A DNA stretch of 64,000 nt from Xiheimicrobium sp052034585 (GCA_052034585.1 JBPOIJ010000005.1:1-64000), one strand, 5' to 3'. Shown: positions 45,080 to 54,311, counted from the stretch's first letter. Program-made: numbers and translations. The notes: generated from the sequence alone by a model not told the origin.

Positions 45080-45758
45080 GCGGGCGCTCGCCTCGATAGA
45101 AGACCCAGAGCAGGCCACTCGCGACGGCGCCGAGCGAGTGCCAGACCGCGTGACCTTGCAGCAGGCTCTCGGGCGCACACCAGGTGTGGCTCAGATCCAT
45201 CGCCCAGATGCCGAACGCGAGCGCCTGCACGAGCACCGCGCCGACGAGCGGCCGAAGTGGACTCAGCCGGAGCCCGCGCCGTCGCAGCCAGACCTCGGTC
45301 ACCAGCACCGCCGCCAAGGCCAGCCCGAAGCCGACGCGCCGGAAGACGGGCACCGTCACCAGCAGCACCCCGAGGACGACGTTCGTCCCCAGATAGACCC
45401 AGAGAAACCGCCGCGTCGCCTTCGGCCTCAGCGCGTCGACGTTGATCGCCACCGCCGCGAGCACGAGCAGGTACATCGATTGAACGTCGAGCGTCTGCCC
45501 GAAGAAGGTGAGCGACGCGTGGTAGAGCGCGCTCGTCGCTCCCACGAGGAAGGTCCCGACGACGAAGCAGCCCGCTTCGATCGGCAGGAACGCGCCGCGG
45601 CCGCGCTTCGACCAATCGAGCACCATCCACCCCGCGACGAGGCAGAACGCGAAGCTCGAGACCGTGTTCGAGGGCTGACGGATCCACCCGTCGCGCACGG
45701 CTTCGCAGAAGCAGGCGGCCGGCCAGCACGTCGCGGGCGTGAAGTCGTTCCAGGTCAT
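45060..45758 (-). CDS. Alkaline ceramidase family membrane hydrolase
   Basis: 232 residues with about seven membrane helices. The zinc-site geometry is intact: S76-x3-H80, then D91 eleven residues later, and H203-x3-H207 near the end. In the human alkaline ceramidase ACER3 the residues are S77, H81, D92, H217 and H221, so the first three match in spacing exactly. The N-terminal E19 with Q-P-S-N-T resembles the family's calcium-site region. It would cleave ceramide or a similar amide lipid in the membrane. The gene overlaps the upstream TPR/leucine-rich gene by 4 bp on the same strand. Confidence 0.85.
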   Translation of the reverse strand: MTWNDFTPATCWPAACFCEAVRDGWIRQPSNTVSSFAFCLVAGWMVLDWSKRGRGAFLPIEAGCFVVGTFLVGATSALYHASLTFFGQTLDVQSMYLLVLAAVAINVDALRPKATRRFLWVYLGTNVVLGVLLVTVPVFRRVGFGLALAAVLVTEVWLRRRGLRLSPLRPLVGAVLVQALAFGIWAMDLSHTWCAPESLLQGHAVWHSLGAVASGLLWVFYRGERPLTVSSG

Positions 45759-47545
45759 TCCGACACGCTCACGTAGCGGTCACGCTTCTGATCACCAGCG
45801 ACGACGTTGGGCAGCCGCGCCGACACGTCGCGCACCGCCTCGACGCTCAGGCAGTTCTCGGTGAGGTCGAGGGTCGTCAGGTGCGCGAAGGCGGGCGCGT
45901 GCCGCAGCAGCGCCGAGGCGCCGGCATCGGTGAGCGTGCCGAGGGAGAGATCGAGCGACCGAAGCCGTGGGAGCGCTGGCGAACGCGCGAGCACCTCGAT
46001 GAGGGCGTCGGTGAACTCCGCGTTTCGGAGCGCGAGGCCGGTGAGCACGGGCGCTCGCTCCAGCCGGAGGAAGTCGATCAGCTCGTTCCCCTCGAACTCG
46101 TCGCCGCCGCGCTCCGTCGTCCCGAACCACAGCTCGAGCTGCTCGAGGGACGGCCAGCGCGCACCGACGATGGCGGCGAAGGTCTCCCGCTCGAGGCCGG
46201 TGGTGCGCAGCGCGAAGCGGCGAACGTGGGGAAGGTCGACCAACCCCAACGAGATGGCGCCGGCGCCGAGTTCGAGCACTTCCACGTGAGGAAGGAGGGT
46301 GCCCAGGTCACTCGTGGTGAGGCTCGTCCACGAGCGGGTCGCCTCGTCTGGCTCGACCCTCAGCGAACGGAGGAAGGGCAGCTTGGCGCCTGCGACCACG
46401 TCGAGCGCGACGCCGTAGTCCGGCTCGTCACCAGCGAGGTCGCGAACCTCCAGGCGGCGCAGGAACCGGCAGGCCGGGTGCGCCAGCGTCTCGGCGAGGC
46501 CCGGGAGCTGGACGAGCCCACCGAGCCCGAGCTCGCGATCGTCGAGGTCGACCCGGAGCCGCTCGAGGAAGCCACCGTTCCACTCGACCGTCGGCCACCA
46601 GCGCCTCGCCGGCCCGACCAGATCGGCCCCGTTCGCCTCGAGGAGTCGCGCCCACTGCACGCAGCCCAGCATTCGCTCGGTGAGCTCGGTGCCCGCGTTG
46701 GTCGCCTGCTTCCACTGGGCCCACACCTCCGCGCGCACGTCGCCGAGCTCGGTGAGCCGGTCGAACACCACGGCCCACGCTCTGGGCGAATCTGGCGCGC
46801 GCTCGAGCAGCGGAACGAGCTCGTCGACGCTGGTGAGATCGCGAGCCTCGGTCGAGAGCCGGGACGGGTCGACGAAGTGCTCCGGTCGAAGCGCCGAGCG
46901 GTCGTTCACCTTCGCGCGAGCCAGCGCGGCGCGTTCACGATCCCAGTCACGCTCGAGCAGTCGCTCGAAAGCCGGGTCCTCGCGCACCGAGTCGAGGTCG
47001 GCGTCCTCGAGCAGGCTGACGGGCTTCCCCGCCATGAGACACCGCTCCACGAAGTCGACGCAGCGTGGATCACCCGCGAGCGCATAGAGACAGGCGGCGT
47101 TGAAGTGCAGCTCTGGGTGGTTCAGCGCCGAGATGGCTTCCGAGAACGCGGCGACCGCCTGGGGAATGCGCTGCGCCTTCGCCGCCGCGTGAATGCCGTT
47201 CACCAGCAGCATGACGAAGTTGAAGACGTCGTTGGCGTTGGAGGGCCGCCGCTCGGCGTGCGCGACCGCGAGCTCGAACACGAAGTCGAAGCGGCCGGTG
47301 AGGTTGCCGAGCAGCGCGGCGCGGCTCAGCACGAGCAGATCGTCGGGCACCACCGCGAGGCCCCGCTGCGCGAACGAGAAGCCTTCCTCGAGCCGTCCGA
47401 GTTGGCGCAGCGCGTGCGCGGCGAGGCCATAGGGTTCAGGGCGGGTGGGCTCGCGAGCGGTCACCTCGGTCGCGCGAGCCACGAGCGCCTCCCAGCGCTG
47501 GGCCTGAAAGTGAGCGAGGAGCTCGTTCAGCCACGGTTCCGCCAT
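45755..47545 (-). CDS. TPR and leucine-rich repeat protein
   Basis: 596 residues, no signal peptide. Residues 1-190 contain TPR helices (R-P-E-P-Y-G-L-A-A-H-A-L-R-Q-L-G-R-L-E-E, Y-A-L-A-G-D-P). A middle part (about 210-310) is helical. Residues 320-590 show leucine-rich spacing such as L-P-x-L-x-x-L-x-x-L near 380, 430 and 530-570 (L-R-S-L-D-L-S-L-G-T-L-T-D-A-G, then L-T-T-L-D-L-T-E-N-C), the ribonuclease-inhibitor style of LRR. Both halves are protein-binding modules. Co-translated with the alkaline ceramidase gene by a 4-bp overlap. Function unknown; a scaffold is likely. Confidence 0.8.
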   Translation of the reverse strand: MAEPWLNELLAHFQAQRWEALVARATEVTAREPTRPEPYGLAAHALRQLGRLEEGFSFAQRGLAVVPDDLLVLSRAALLGNLTGRFDFVFELAVAHAERRPSNANDVFNFVMLLVNGIHAAAKAQRIPQAVAAFSEAISALNHPELHFNAACLYALAGDPRCVDFVERCLMAGKPVSLLEDADLDSVREDPAFERLLERDWDRERAALARAKVNDRSALRPEHFVDPSRLSTEARDLTSVDELVPLLERAPDSPRAWAVVFDRLTELGDVRAEVWAQWKQATNAGTELTERMLGCVQWARLLEANGADLVGPARRWWPTVEWNGGFLERLRVDLDDRELGLGGLVQLPGLAETLAHPACRFLRRLEVRDLAGDEPDYGVALDVVAGAKLPFLRSLRVEPDEATRSWTSLTTSDLGTLLPHVEVLELGAGAISLGLVDLPHVRRFALRTTGLERETFAAIVGARWPSLEQLELWFGTTERGGDEFEGNELIDFLRLERAPVLTGLALRNAEFTDALIEVLARSPALPRLRSLDLSLGTLTDAGASALLRHAPAFAHLTTLDLTENCLSVEAVRDVSARLPNVVAGDQKRDRYVSVSE

Positions 47546-47624
47546 CGCGCTCGCGTTGTAGCAGCCGAGCCGGCACGCGATCGATTCGTTGGACTTCGCT
47601 GGCCATCATCGACACAACTGCCGC

Positions 47625-48368
47625 ATGCCTGACCGGCCCTTGGTCCCCGAGACGTTCGCGGTGAAGTTGATCTCGGCCCGGCCGCTCGGCCCGCGCGTGA
47701 GGCACCTCGTCTTCGAGCGAAGCGGCGGCGCGCCCTTCGACTTCGAGCCTGGCCAGTGGGTGCAGCTCATCTTCCCGATGCTCGACGAGAAGGGGAAGCC
47801 GGTGCGCAGGGCGTACTCCATCGCCTCGCCGCCCGACGGGGCCCGCTTCGAGCTCGCCATCACCAAGGTGGACGAAGGCGTGGGCTCGCGGTTTCTCCAC
47901 GACGCCCAGCCTGGCCTCGAGCTCGAGGTGAAGGGGCCGATGGGTACGTTCACCCGCGCGGCCGACGGCGGAGCCCTCTTCATCGCCACCGGCTCGGGCA
48001 TCGCGCCATTCCGCTCGATGTTGCTCGACGCCATCGCCAAGGGGCGCCGCGAGCCGCTCTGGGTCCTCTTCGGCGTTCGAAGCCCTGACGAGCTGCTGTA
48101 CGGCGACGAGCTCGAGGCCCTCGCGCGGAGTCACCCCGGTCTCGTTCGGCTCGAGCCGACGTTCTCGCGGCCTCCCAGCAGTTGGAGCGGTCGAACCGGC
48201 TACGTCCAGACCCACGTCGCCGAGCTGTGGAAGGCCCTCGTGGACACCCACCCCGACGCGCACGCCTACGTCTGCGGCGTTCGGAAGATGCTGCTCGCGA
48301 CGAAGGACGTGCTTCGCGACGAACTCTCGGTCGATCGAAAACGAGTGCACCTCGAGGCCTACGACTGA
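47625..48368 (+). CDS. FAD/NAD(P)-binding ferredoxin reductase-like protein
   Basis: 247 residues from ATG 47625. The FAD domain has W-V-Q-L and R-A-Y-S-I-A-S, the usual flavin-binding strand; the NAD(P) domain has A-T-G-S-G-I-A-P-F-R-S near 130 and ends in Y-V-C-G-V-R-K-M-L. This is a compact ferredoxin-NADP+ reductase-type flavoprotein. No iron-sulfur domain is fused, so electrons go to a separate partner, perhaps a ferredoxin or oxygenase not in this window. The 79-bp gap to the divergent TPR gene is the likely promoter region. Confidence 0.92.
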   Translation: MPDRPLVPETFAVKLISARPLGPRVRHLVFERSGGAPFDFEPGQWVQLIFPMLDEKGKPVRRAYSIASPPDGARFELAITKVDEGVGSRFLHDAQPGLELEVKGPMGTFTRAADGGALFIATGSGIAPFRSMLLDAIAKGRREPLWVLFGVRSPDELLYGDELEALARSHPGLVRLEPTFSRPPSSWSGRTGYVQTHVAELWKALVDTHPDAHAYVCGVRKMLLATKDVLRDELSVDRKRVHLEAYD

Positions 48369-48374
48369 GCGGCC

Positions 48375-49493
48375 TCAGGGCGTCGTGGGCAGCGCGGAGA
48401 GGTGAACCCCACCGGCCTCGAGCTCGAAGGCGTCGCCCAGCTCGTGCGTCACCGTTCCCCGCTCGTCGTCGAGCGTCACCACGCATCGGCCCAGGCGAAA
48501 GGCCGGCATCTCGTTCGCCGGCTCGAACGGCCCAATCAACTGGTCCTTCGGTGGCAGCTCGTCGGAGTCGCGCGTGACGGCGTAGAGGGTGGTCTGGGCG
48601 CCACGCCGGTCGAACGACGTGAGGGTCAGCAACGAGCGCGCGAGCAGCCGGTCTCCCACCACCGTCAGCTCCACCACGCCTGCGAGGGAGGCGACGGTGA
48701 CGAAGGTCGAGGTGCCCACCGGGGCTCTGAGGAGGTCACAGTGGCTGTTCGGCCCCACCACGACGGTGGCCTCGAGGGTGGAAGCCGCCAGCGGCTCGCA
48801 CCGGCTCGCGTAGAGGTCGCTCCCGAGGAGCGCGACGCTCGTGAACGCACCGAGGGCGAGCAAGCTGAGCGGCTTCGAGGCCGAGGGTTGGAACGCGAAG
48901 AGGCCCGTCGAGGTCGGCAGGTAGATCGTGCCGCTCGCGAGCTGCGTCGGTACCGGCAACCGTGACGGGAGCAGGGTGAGCGTCGGGGCGGACGGCAGTT
49001 GGAGCGCTTGCGCGAGGTGTCCTGGTGCGCTCGGCGCGAGCCGTCGGCCCGACATCACGAAGAAGCCGCCCGCCGGTCCATGCGCCCAGCGAAAGGAGAG
49101 GTCATTCGTCGTCGCGATTCGAGTCACCTCGCCAGAGGCGGCGTCGAGCGCTGCGATGGCTGACCCAGCGCGGAAGAGCACCTCTTCTCCCGAGACGGCG
49201 AGCAGCTCATCGAGGGTGAGCGGGTTGGTGTCACGAGCGAGACTGGGGGTGCCTGGCGGTGTCGGGGCGATGGGTCGAAAGCCCGTCAACGAGACCTCTC
49301 GGGTGAGGTCGAGAGGGGCCTTTGCGAGCGGCCGGGCAACACGCCCCTCCTCTTGGCGAACGATCTGGCACCCGGGGCCGCAGCTCGACGGCTGAGGGCG
49401 GCTGGCGCAGCGCTCGGGCGAAACGGGTTCGAAGGGTGGGCGGCACGCAGCCAGGATGATCAGCGCGCCAAGGAGGACAGAGAGGTTCGACAT
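48375..49493 (-). CDS. Lipoprotein of unknown function
   Basis: 372 residues from ATG 49493; the longer start at 49529 puts residues before the signal. The signal ends in I-I-L-A-A-C, a good lipobox. A Cys-rich segment (C-A-S-R-P to C-G-P-G-C, residues about 29-42) follows, then mostly beta-strands of a propeller-like kind with repeated segments (S-I-Y-L-P-T-S-T-G-L-F-A-F, V-V-G-D-R-L-L-A-R). No domain recognised. The gene is convergent with the reductase gene (6 bp between stops) and has about 250 bp of upstream space. Expected in the outer membrane. Confidence 0.65.
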   Translation of the reverse strand: MSNLSVLLGALIILAACRPPFEPVSPERCASRPQPSSCGPGCQIVRQEEGRVARPLAKAPLDLTREVSLTGFRPIAPTPPGTPSLARDTNPLTLDELLAVSGEEVLFRAGSAIAALDAASGEVTRIATTNDLSFRWAHGPAGGFFVMSGRRLAPSAPGHLAQALQLPSAPTLTLLPSRLPVPTQLASGTIYLPTSTGLFAFQPSASKPLSLLALGAFTSVALLGSDLYASRCEPLAASTLEATVVVGPNSHCDLLRAPVGTSTFVTVASLAGVVELTVVGDRLLARSLLTLTSFDRRGAQTTLYAVTRDSDELPPKDQLIGPFEPANEMPAFRLGRCVVTLDDERGTVTHELGDAFELEAGGVHLSALPTTP

Positions 49494-49744
49494 GGGTCGT
49501 GCTCCGAAGGAGGGTGTGGTTTCGGGCACGAGCCAGGCAGCGACAGCGAACGCTCCTCACGATGCTCTCGGCGCTCCCTCACTTGGAGGCAGTGGGTGAG
49601 GACCGGGGAGGAAAGCGTCGAGCAGCGCACGAAGACGTTGTCGTCGAGAAGAGACGATGGTTGCTGTCAGCTGTCTTGACGTCTCGCCCAGCCGCGGCTG
49701 TCGGCGATGGCCGTCCCTCTCGACCGGAGTAGAGTCGCGCGCCA

Positions 49745-51019
49745 GTGAGTCAGCGCGACGACAAACCTGAGGTGAGCGAAAGCTCGGCGCCCTCGCGCCC
49801 CAAGCTCCGCCCCGACCCGTCGGTCATCGTCGCGCCCGAGGTTCCGACGGCGGCGACCCCGACGCCGGGCGCCGAAGCACCGCCCTTGGTCGAGGCGACG
49901 CTCCCCATCACCGCGCCCACGCCGGCCTGGGAGACCGACCCGGGTGAGCGCATCGCTGGCGAGCCGCTCCCTGCCCCAGCGACGAGCCCGCCCCAGCCGA
50001 TGCCGACCCAGCCCACGCCCGCCTGGAACGACGCGGCGCCGCTTCCCTCGGGCATGGTGACCGAGACCGCGCCGGCCTGGTCCGACGAGGCCAAGCCCCC
50101 CGCCTCGGCCGACACGACGGGCCCGCTCGCGGACCCGGGCCCGCAAGCGAACATCGTCACCGAGGCGACACCCGCCTGGGTCGACGCCTCCGTGGACCGC
50201 TCGCTGAAGGACGGCACGACGCGAAGGAAGCTCCCGGCGACTCCCGCCGAGCCAGACGCCACGCGGCTCAAGCTCCCGCAGGTCGCCGACGAGGTGCCCG
50301 CGGGCGTCACTCGCCCCACCCGACGTCCTGGCGGCCTCTCGCGACCGCTCAAGCTCGGCCTCGCCGCCTTCTTCACCCTCTCGCTCGTCTTCATCGTCTG
50401 GGTCTTCGGCCGCAGCGACGACGTGCTCGACCCCTCTCGCCCCGAGCTGATCCGCACGGTGAAGACGACCGCGGTGCCGCTGCCGCCAGAGAAGAAGGTC
50501 GACGTCACGCCGGTCATCGCCGCGCCGAAGGAGCCTCCCAAGCCGGCGGTCCCGATGGAGCTCGTCGTCGATGCGGGTGATGGGGCAGCGAACGTCACCC
50601 ATGTCTCCGGCAGCATCGTACGAATCGAGACCGAGCCGCCCACCAACGTCTTCTGGAACGGCAACGACTTCGGGTGGACGCCCGTGCTCATCACCATGCC
50701 AGTGGGGCCCAACACCATCACCCTCGAGAACAAGGATCAGGCCTTCAAGCGCACGCTGAGCGTCACCGCCGCCAACGAGGAGCGCACGTTCCTCCGCTTC
50801 GAGTTCGCCAAGGGCTGGCTGTCGATCGACCGACCGCGCACCGCCAAAGCCGTGCTCGTCGACGGCGTGAAGATGATGCACTCGCCGCTGCTCCTCTGGG
50901 AGGGCCGGCATCGCATCGAGGTCGTCTTCGCCAACGGCCAGAAGGGCACCAAGAACGCCGACGTGGTGCGGGGCGACACGGCAGAGCTCTTCTTCGATGA
51001 TCCGCTCCCTCAGGAGTGA
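49745..51019 (+). CDS. Single-pass membrane protein with four P-A-W motifs and PEGA-like domain
   Basis: 424 residues, GTG start. Residues 1-195 are disordered, Pro/Ala/Thr-rich, with four copies of the motif P-A-W followed one or two residues later by Asp: W62, W94, W112 and W145. The helix near 200-222 crosses the membrane. The periplasmic part has a Pro/Lys linker, then strands with V-F-W-N-G-N-D-F-G-W-T-P (about 300) and later V-L-V-D-G-V-K, the layout of a PEGA domain. Like the W-M-x-D-F tail of the 8212 gene product, the repeats look like a docking platform, here for a cytoplasmic partner. Start lies only 15 bp from the following secreted-protein start. Confidence 0.7.
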   Translation: MSQRDDKPEVSESSAPSRPKLRPDPSVIVAPEVPTAATPTPGAEAPPLVEATLPITAPTPAWETDPGERIAGEPLPAPATSPPQPMPTQPTPAWNDAAPLPSGMVTETAPAWSDEAKPPASADTTGPLADPGPQANIVTEATPAWVDASVDRSLKDGTTRRKLPATPAEPDATRLKLPQVADEVPAGVTRPTRRPGGLSRPLKLGLAAFFTLSLVFIVWVFGRSDDVLDPSRPELIRTVKTTAVPLPPEKKVDVTPVIAAPKEPPKPAVPMELVVDAGDGAANVTHVSGSIVRIETEPPTNVFWNGNDFGWTPVLITMPVGPNTITLENKDQAFKRTLSVTAANEERTFLRFEFAKGWLSIDRPRTAKAVLVDGVKMMHSPLLLWEGRHRIEVVFANGQKGTKNADVVRGDTAELFFDDPLPQE

Positions 51020-51034
51020 AGCGGGAGGTACGCG

Positions 51035-53710
51035 ATGGTGACCGCGCTGCTGATGGTGCTCGGCGGCTTCGACCCACAGGTCGCCTTGCTCCCCGTCGGC
51101 ACCCAGGTGGGGGCGTGGGGAGGCGCGCTGGCTCCGGCGGTCGCGAGTGACGCGTCGGGCAGCGTGCTGGTGTGGCAGGACGCGAGGTTCTCCGAGAAGG
51201 TCGTGATGGCGACACGGCTGACGCCCACCGGCAGCTCGCTCGACCCAGTCGGCATCCTCGTGGGTGGGCTCGGCTCGACCGCTCCCACCGTCACTGCGCT
51301 GGGCGGCGGCCAGTTCCTCATCGCGTGGATGAAGGACGACTCGATCTTCGCGAAGGCGCTCGACTTCGCCACCGGCGGGTTGAGTCCGGCGGGCGCCCCC
51401 ATGTCCCTCGCGGTCGGGCAGGCGCCCTTCCTGTCGACCAACGGCGGGCTCGTGCTGCTCACGTTCGCGATTGGAACCAACGTCGTCGCGCGCCGCTTCG
51501 ATGCGATGACCTTCTCGCCGGTCGGGCTCGATCTCCCAGTGGGGCCGACGAACTACGGAGCGTCGTCGAGTCACGCTCCGCAAGCTGATGGCGGCTGGCT
51601 GGTCGCCTTCACCCTGCCGACCGAGACGCTCGCGGCGTCGCTGGTGCCGACGAGCACCTTCGTCGGCTCGACCTTCCTCGGGACGCTCGGCACTCGCGGG
51701 CGCATTCACCGCTCGGCCGCGGCGTTCTCGGGCGGCGCGGTGGTGCCCGTCACCGTCGACGACGTCGATGGGCTGCTCACCTTGGGCACGGGGCTCTCGT
51801 TTCGGCCGCTCCTCGACGGTGACGCCGGAGTGCCTTCGACCATCGCGTTGCAGGCGGCTCCCGGAGTGCTCAACATTGGCCGCCAGCTCGGCGTCGAGGG
51901 CCGGCTGGGAAGCGAGTTCTCCCAATTCGACGGCACCACCCTCGTCGCTCGCCTCCGGGCGCCGACGCTCTTTCTCGGTGCGCCAGTGCTCGCGCCGTTG
52001 AGGGGTGGGCTGTGGTGGGTGGGTACGAATTCGCTCGGCCGGCCACTGTTGCGCGGCGAGACGTTCTCGAGCGACCTCAGCGACGCTGGCGTCTTGCCTG
52101 GCGAGGTCTTCTCGACCGAGCGGGCCTCGCACCACCTGCTCGACGTCTGCGAGCTGCCACCAGGGTTCCTCGTCGTGTGGGCGTCGCCGACGCCGGGAGG
52201 GTCCTCCGCCACGCTCCAGCGCTTCTCGCCGAACGGCACGCTCCTCGGCAGCCCGCTCCCCCTGGGGCCGCAGGCGGCCTCTCCGACCCGACCACTCTGT
52301 GCTGCCGGCGCAGGGCGCGCGCTCGTGGTGTGGACCTCCGATCTCGGTGCGCAGAGCGCGTTCGTCGAGGCAGACGGAGGCCTCTCGGCGCCGCAGGTGC
52401 ATGCCGAGCTGTCCGACCCGGCTCCGGCCTTCGATGGCGTTCGATTTCGCTTCGCCGCAGTCGTCAACCAGGTGGGTCGACACGAGCTCGTCGTGCGGGG
52501 CGAGCTGGCCGACGGGGGCTGGAGTTCGGAGATCAGCGCGCGAGTTGCCTCGACGACCTTGCGATTTCCATCGGTCGCGTTCGCCTCACCCTCTGCCGGC
52601 TTCGTCGCCTGGCAACAGCCGACCGCGGTGCTCGATGCGCGCGTCTTCGGGGTGTCGATCGACGGCGCGGGCGTGCCAGTCAGTCCCCAGCAGGACTTGA
52701 GCCCCGGCATCGGGTTCGGCCCGGTCGTCGCGGCAGCTGGCCCGACGACGTACGTCGTGGCCTTCGCCGACTACCACGTCACCTCTGCGCTCGCGGTCAC
52801 CGGCGTCGTCGTCGGAGCGCCGCTTCAGCTGTGCAGCTTCGATTCCCATCTCGGCTCGGGAGGCTACGACCTGAGGCCAGCACCGGGCGGCGTGCTGATG
52901 GTGCAGTCGCTGCCTCGCACTCGGCAGGTGGAGGTGCGCCTGCTCTCCACCGAGACTGGCCTCGACGCGGGCGCTCCGCTGAACGTCTCCCTCGGCACCG
53001 AAATCGCCGGAGAGCCGACGCTCGCCGCAACCCAGGGCGTCACCGCCTTCGTCTTCGGCCAGCGCCAAGCGGCAGGAAACGCACAACAGGCGCAGCTGCG
53101 GGTCTACCGAGGTGATGCCCAAGGCGCTCCCTGCACGGAGTCGTGGCGGTGTGCGAGCGGCCAGTGCCTCGCAGGCAGCTGTGTCGTGACGGGTGGCGGG
53201 TCGGCGGGAGGCAGCGCAGCAGGAGGGGCTTCAGGAGGTGGAACGTCCGGTGGCTCCGCGGGTGGTGCTGCAGGTGGTGTCGCCGGTGGCTCCGCGGGTG
53301 GTGCGGCAGGCGGCTCGGCGGGAGGGACTGCAGGTGGCTCCGCGGGTGGGGCTGCAGGCGGCTCCGCGGGTGGGGCTGCAGGCGGCTCGGCCGGTGGTGT
53401 GGCAGGTGGCTCCGCGGGTGGGGCTGCAGGCGGCTCGGCGGGTGGTGTCGCAGGCGGCGCTGCGGGTGGTGACGGCGGAGGAACGAGCGGTGGCTCGGCT
53501 GGTGGAAGTGGCGGCGGGAGCGCCACCGCTGGCGGAGGCAGTGGAGGCGATTCGGGAGGCGGCGGTACCACGAGCGGTCCCGCGCGCTACTCGATTGGGT
53601 GTGGGTGCGCCTCCGGCGAGGGCGCGTTCGGAGCGCTCGTCCTTGGCGGGCTGATCCTCCGCAGACGACGGACGTCCCTGGAGCAATCCGCCCGCCCTGC
53701 AGCGCCGTAG
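51035..53710 (+). CDS. Large secreted protein with Gly/Ser/Ala spacer and MYXO-CTERM end
   Basis: 891 residues, ATG 51035 with gggagg upstream, 15 bp after the previous stop. A short hydrophobic start could be a signal peptide. Residues 20-700 are beta-rich with repeating W-x-D-x-x/V-x-V strands (L-V-W-Q-D, F-L-I-A-W-M), as in the 23002 protein, so both may be propeller-like. Then a Cys-pair region (C-T-E-S-W-R-C-A-S-G-Q-C), a Gly/Ser/Ala spacer of about 130 residues, and the end I-G-C-G-C with hydrophobic helix and R-R-R-R, a clear MYXO-CTERM sorting signal. It should be placed on the outer surface. Function unknown. Confidence 0.78.
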   Translation: MVTALLMVLGGFDPQVALLPVGTQVGAWGGALAPAVASDASGSVLVWQDARFSEKVVMATRLTPTGSSLDPVGILVGGLGSTAPTVTALGGGQFLIAWMKDDSIFAKALDFATGGLSPAGAPMSLAVGQAPFLSTNGGLVLLTFAIGTNVVARRFDAMTFSPVGLDLPVGPTNYGASSSHAPQADGGWLVAFTLPTETLAASLVPTSTFVGSTFLGTLGTRGRIHRSAAAFSGGAVVPVTVDDVDGLLTLGTGLSFRPLLDGDAGVPSTIALQAAPGVLNIGRQLGVEGRLGSEFSQFDGTTLVARLRAPTLFLGAPVLAPLRGGLWWVGTNSLGRPLLRGETFSSDLSDAGVLPGEVFSTERASHHLLDVCELPPGFLVVWASPTPGGSSATLQRFSPNGTLLGSPLPLGPQAASPTRPLCAAGAGRALVVWTSDLGAQSAFVEADGGLSAPQVHAELSDPAPAFDGVRFRFAAVVNQVGRHELVVRGELADGGWSSEISARVASTTLRFPSVAFASPSAGFVAWQQPTAVLDARVFGVSIDGAGVPVSPQQDLSPGIGFGPVVAAAGPTTYVVAFADYHVTSALAVTGVVVGAPLQLCSFDSHLGSGGYDLRPAPGGVLMVQSLPRTRQVEVRLLSTETGLDAGAPLNVSLGTEIAGEPTLAATQGVTAFVFGQRQAAGNAQQAQLRVYRGDAQGAPCTESWRCASGQCLAGSCVVTGGGSAGGSAAGGASGGGTSGGSAGGAAGGVAGGSAGGAAGGSAGGTAGGSAGGAAGGSAGGAAGGSAGGVAGGSAGGAAGGSAGGVAGGAAGGDGGGTSGGSAGGSGGGSATAGGGSGGDSGGGGTTSGPARYSIGCGCASGEGAFGALVLGGLILRRRRTSLEQSARPAAP
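53190..53575 (+). repeat. Gly-Gly-Ser-Ala coding repeat
   Basis: A stretch of about 385 bp coding for Gly, Ala, Ser and a few Val/Thr, in irregular 24-base and 12-base units such as gcaggcggctccgcgggtgggg. It is the spacer in front of the MYXO-CTERM signal. Similar to the array at 1-150 but less regular. Confidence 0.8.
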
Positions 53711-53717
53711 GGCTGGC

Positions 53718-54311
53718 GTGAGCGACGAAGTGCACCTGCTGGTGGCCGATTGCGTGCTGGGAACGGCCTCGGCAGACGAGCGCGCGACGGTGAGCGCCAT
53801 CCCCTCCGCCCGCGCGCTGGTGCACGAGCTGGAAGGAACGCTGGAGCAGGTAGGCCTCGTGCTGGCTCCGCCCCGTCGGCCGTGGCAGCGAATCGCCTCG
53901 GCGCTCGAGGGAGCCACGCGCCTCGCTCACCTCGCTCCCGTCCTCGCCGACCACTTCGCCGTCACCGTGTCGGCTGCGGTGGAGTTGCTCGACCGGGTGG
54001 ACGTGGTGGAGGCATGGCTCGAGGGCCCCGGTCCTGGAGTGTGGCTGATGCCGGTGGTGGCGGGCGCCAAGTGGGAGGGCTTCATCACCACCCTCCTCAA
54101 GCTCGAGCCGAACGCGCAGTTTCCCCTGCATCAGCATGGAAGCGAGGAGCGGGTGCTCTTGCTCGAAGGTGGGTATCGCGACGACCAGGGCGGCCTGGAG
54201 TTCTGGCGTGGCGAGCTCGACGTGCGGGCGCTCGGTACCGAGCACAGCTTCACTGCGCTGCCAGAGCTCGGCTGTGTGTGTGCGTCGGTGACGAAGCTCC
54301 CGGAGGATTGA
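53718..54311 (+). CDS. RskA/ChrR-like cupin anti-sigma protein without nearby sigma gene
   Basis: 197 residues, GTG start. Residues 1-85 are helical with A-D-E-R-A-T-V-S-A-I-P-S-A-R-A-L-V-H-E-L-E, resembling the sigma-binding helices of RskA-type anti-sigma factors, and lack the HxxxCxxC zinc site of ChrR. Residues 110-195 are a cupin with P-L-H-Q-H-G and E-E-R-V-L-L-L-E-G, then H in T-E-H-S-F, as in ChrR. It would sense a stress signal (singlet oxygen, metal or peroxide) and hold an ECF sigma factor. No sigma gene is within the adjoining region, so the target is elsewhere or the protein has another role. Confidence 0.65.
   Translation: MSDEVHLLVADCVLGTASADERATVSAIPSARALVHELEGTLEQVGLVLAPPRRPWQRIASALEGATRLAHLAPVLADHFAVTVSAAVELLDRVDVVEAWLEGPGPGVWLMPVVAGAKWEGFITTLLKLEPNAQFPLHQHGSEERVLLLEGGYRDDQGGLEFWRGELDVRALGTEHSFTALPELGCVCASVTKLPED

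Noticed and set aside
49494..49744. Promoter with ttgacg near 49676
   Set aside because: The -35-like ttgacg lacks a matching -10 at 16-18 bp; I report nothing firm in this 251-bp gap.
49667..52483. 938-codon minus-strand frame
   Set aside because: Shadow of two plus-strand genes with Shine-Dalgarno sites and signal or sorting sequences; composition is Arg/Glu/His-rich.
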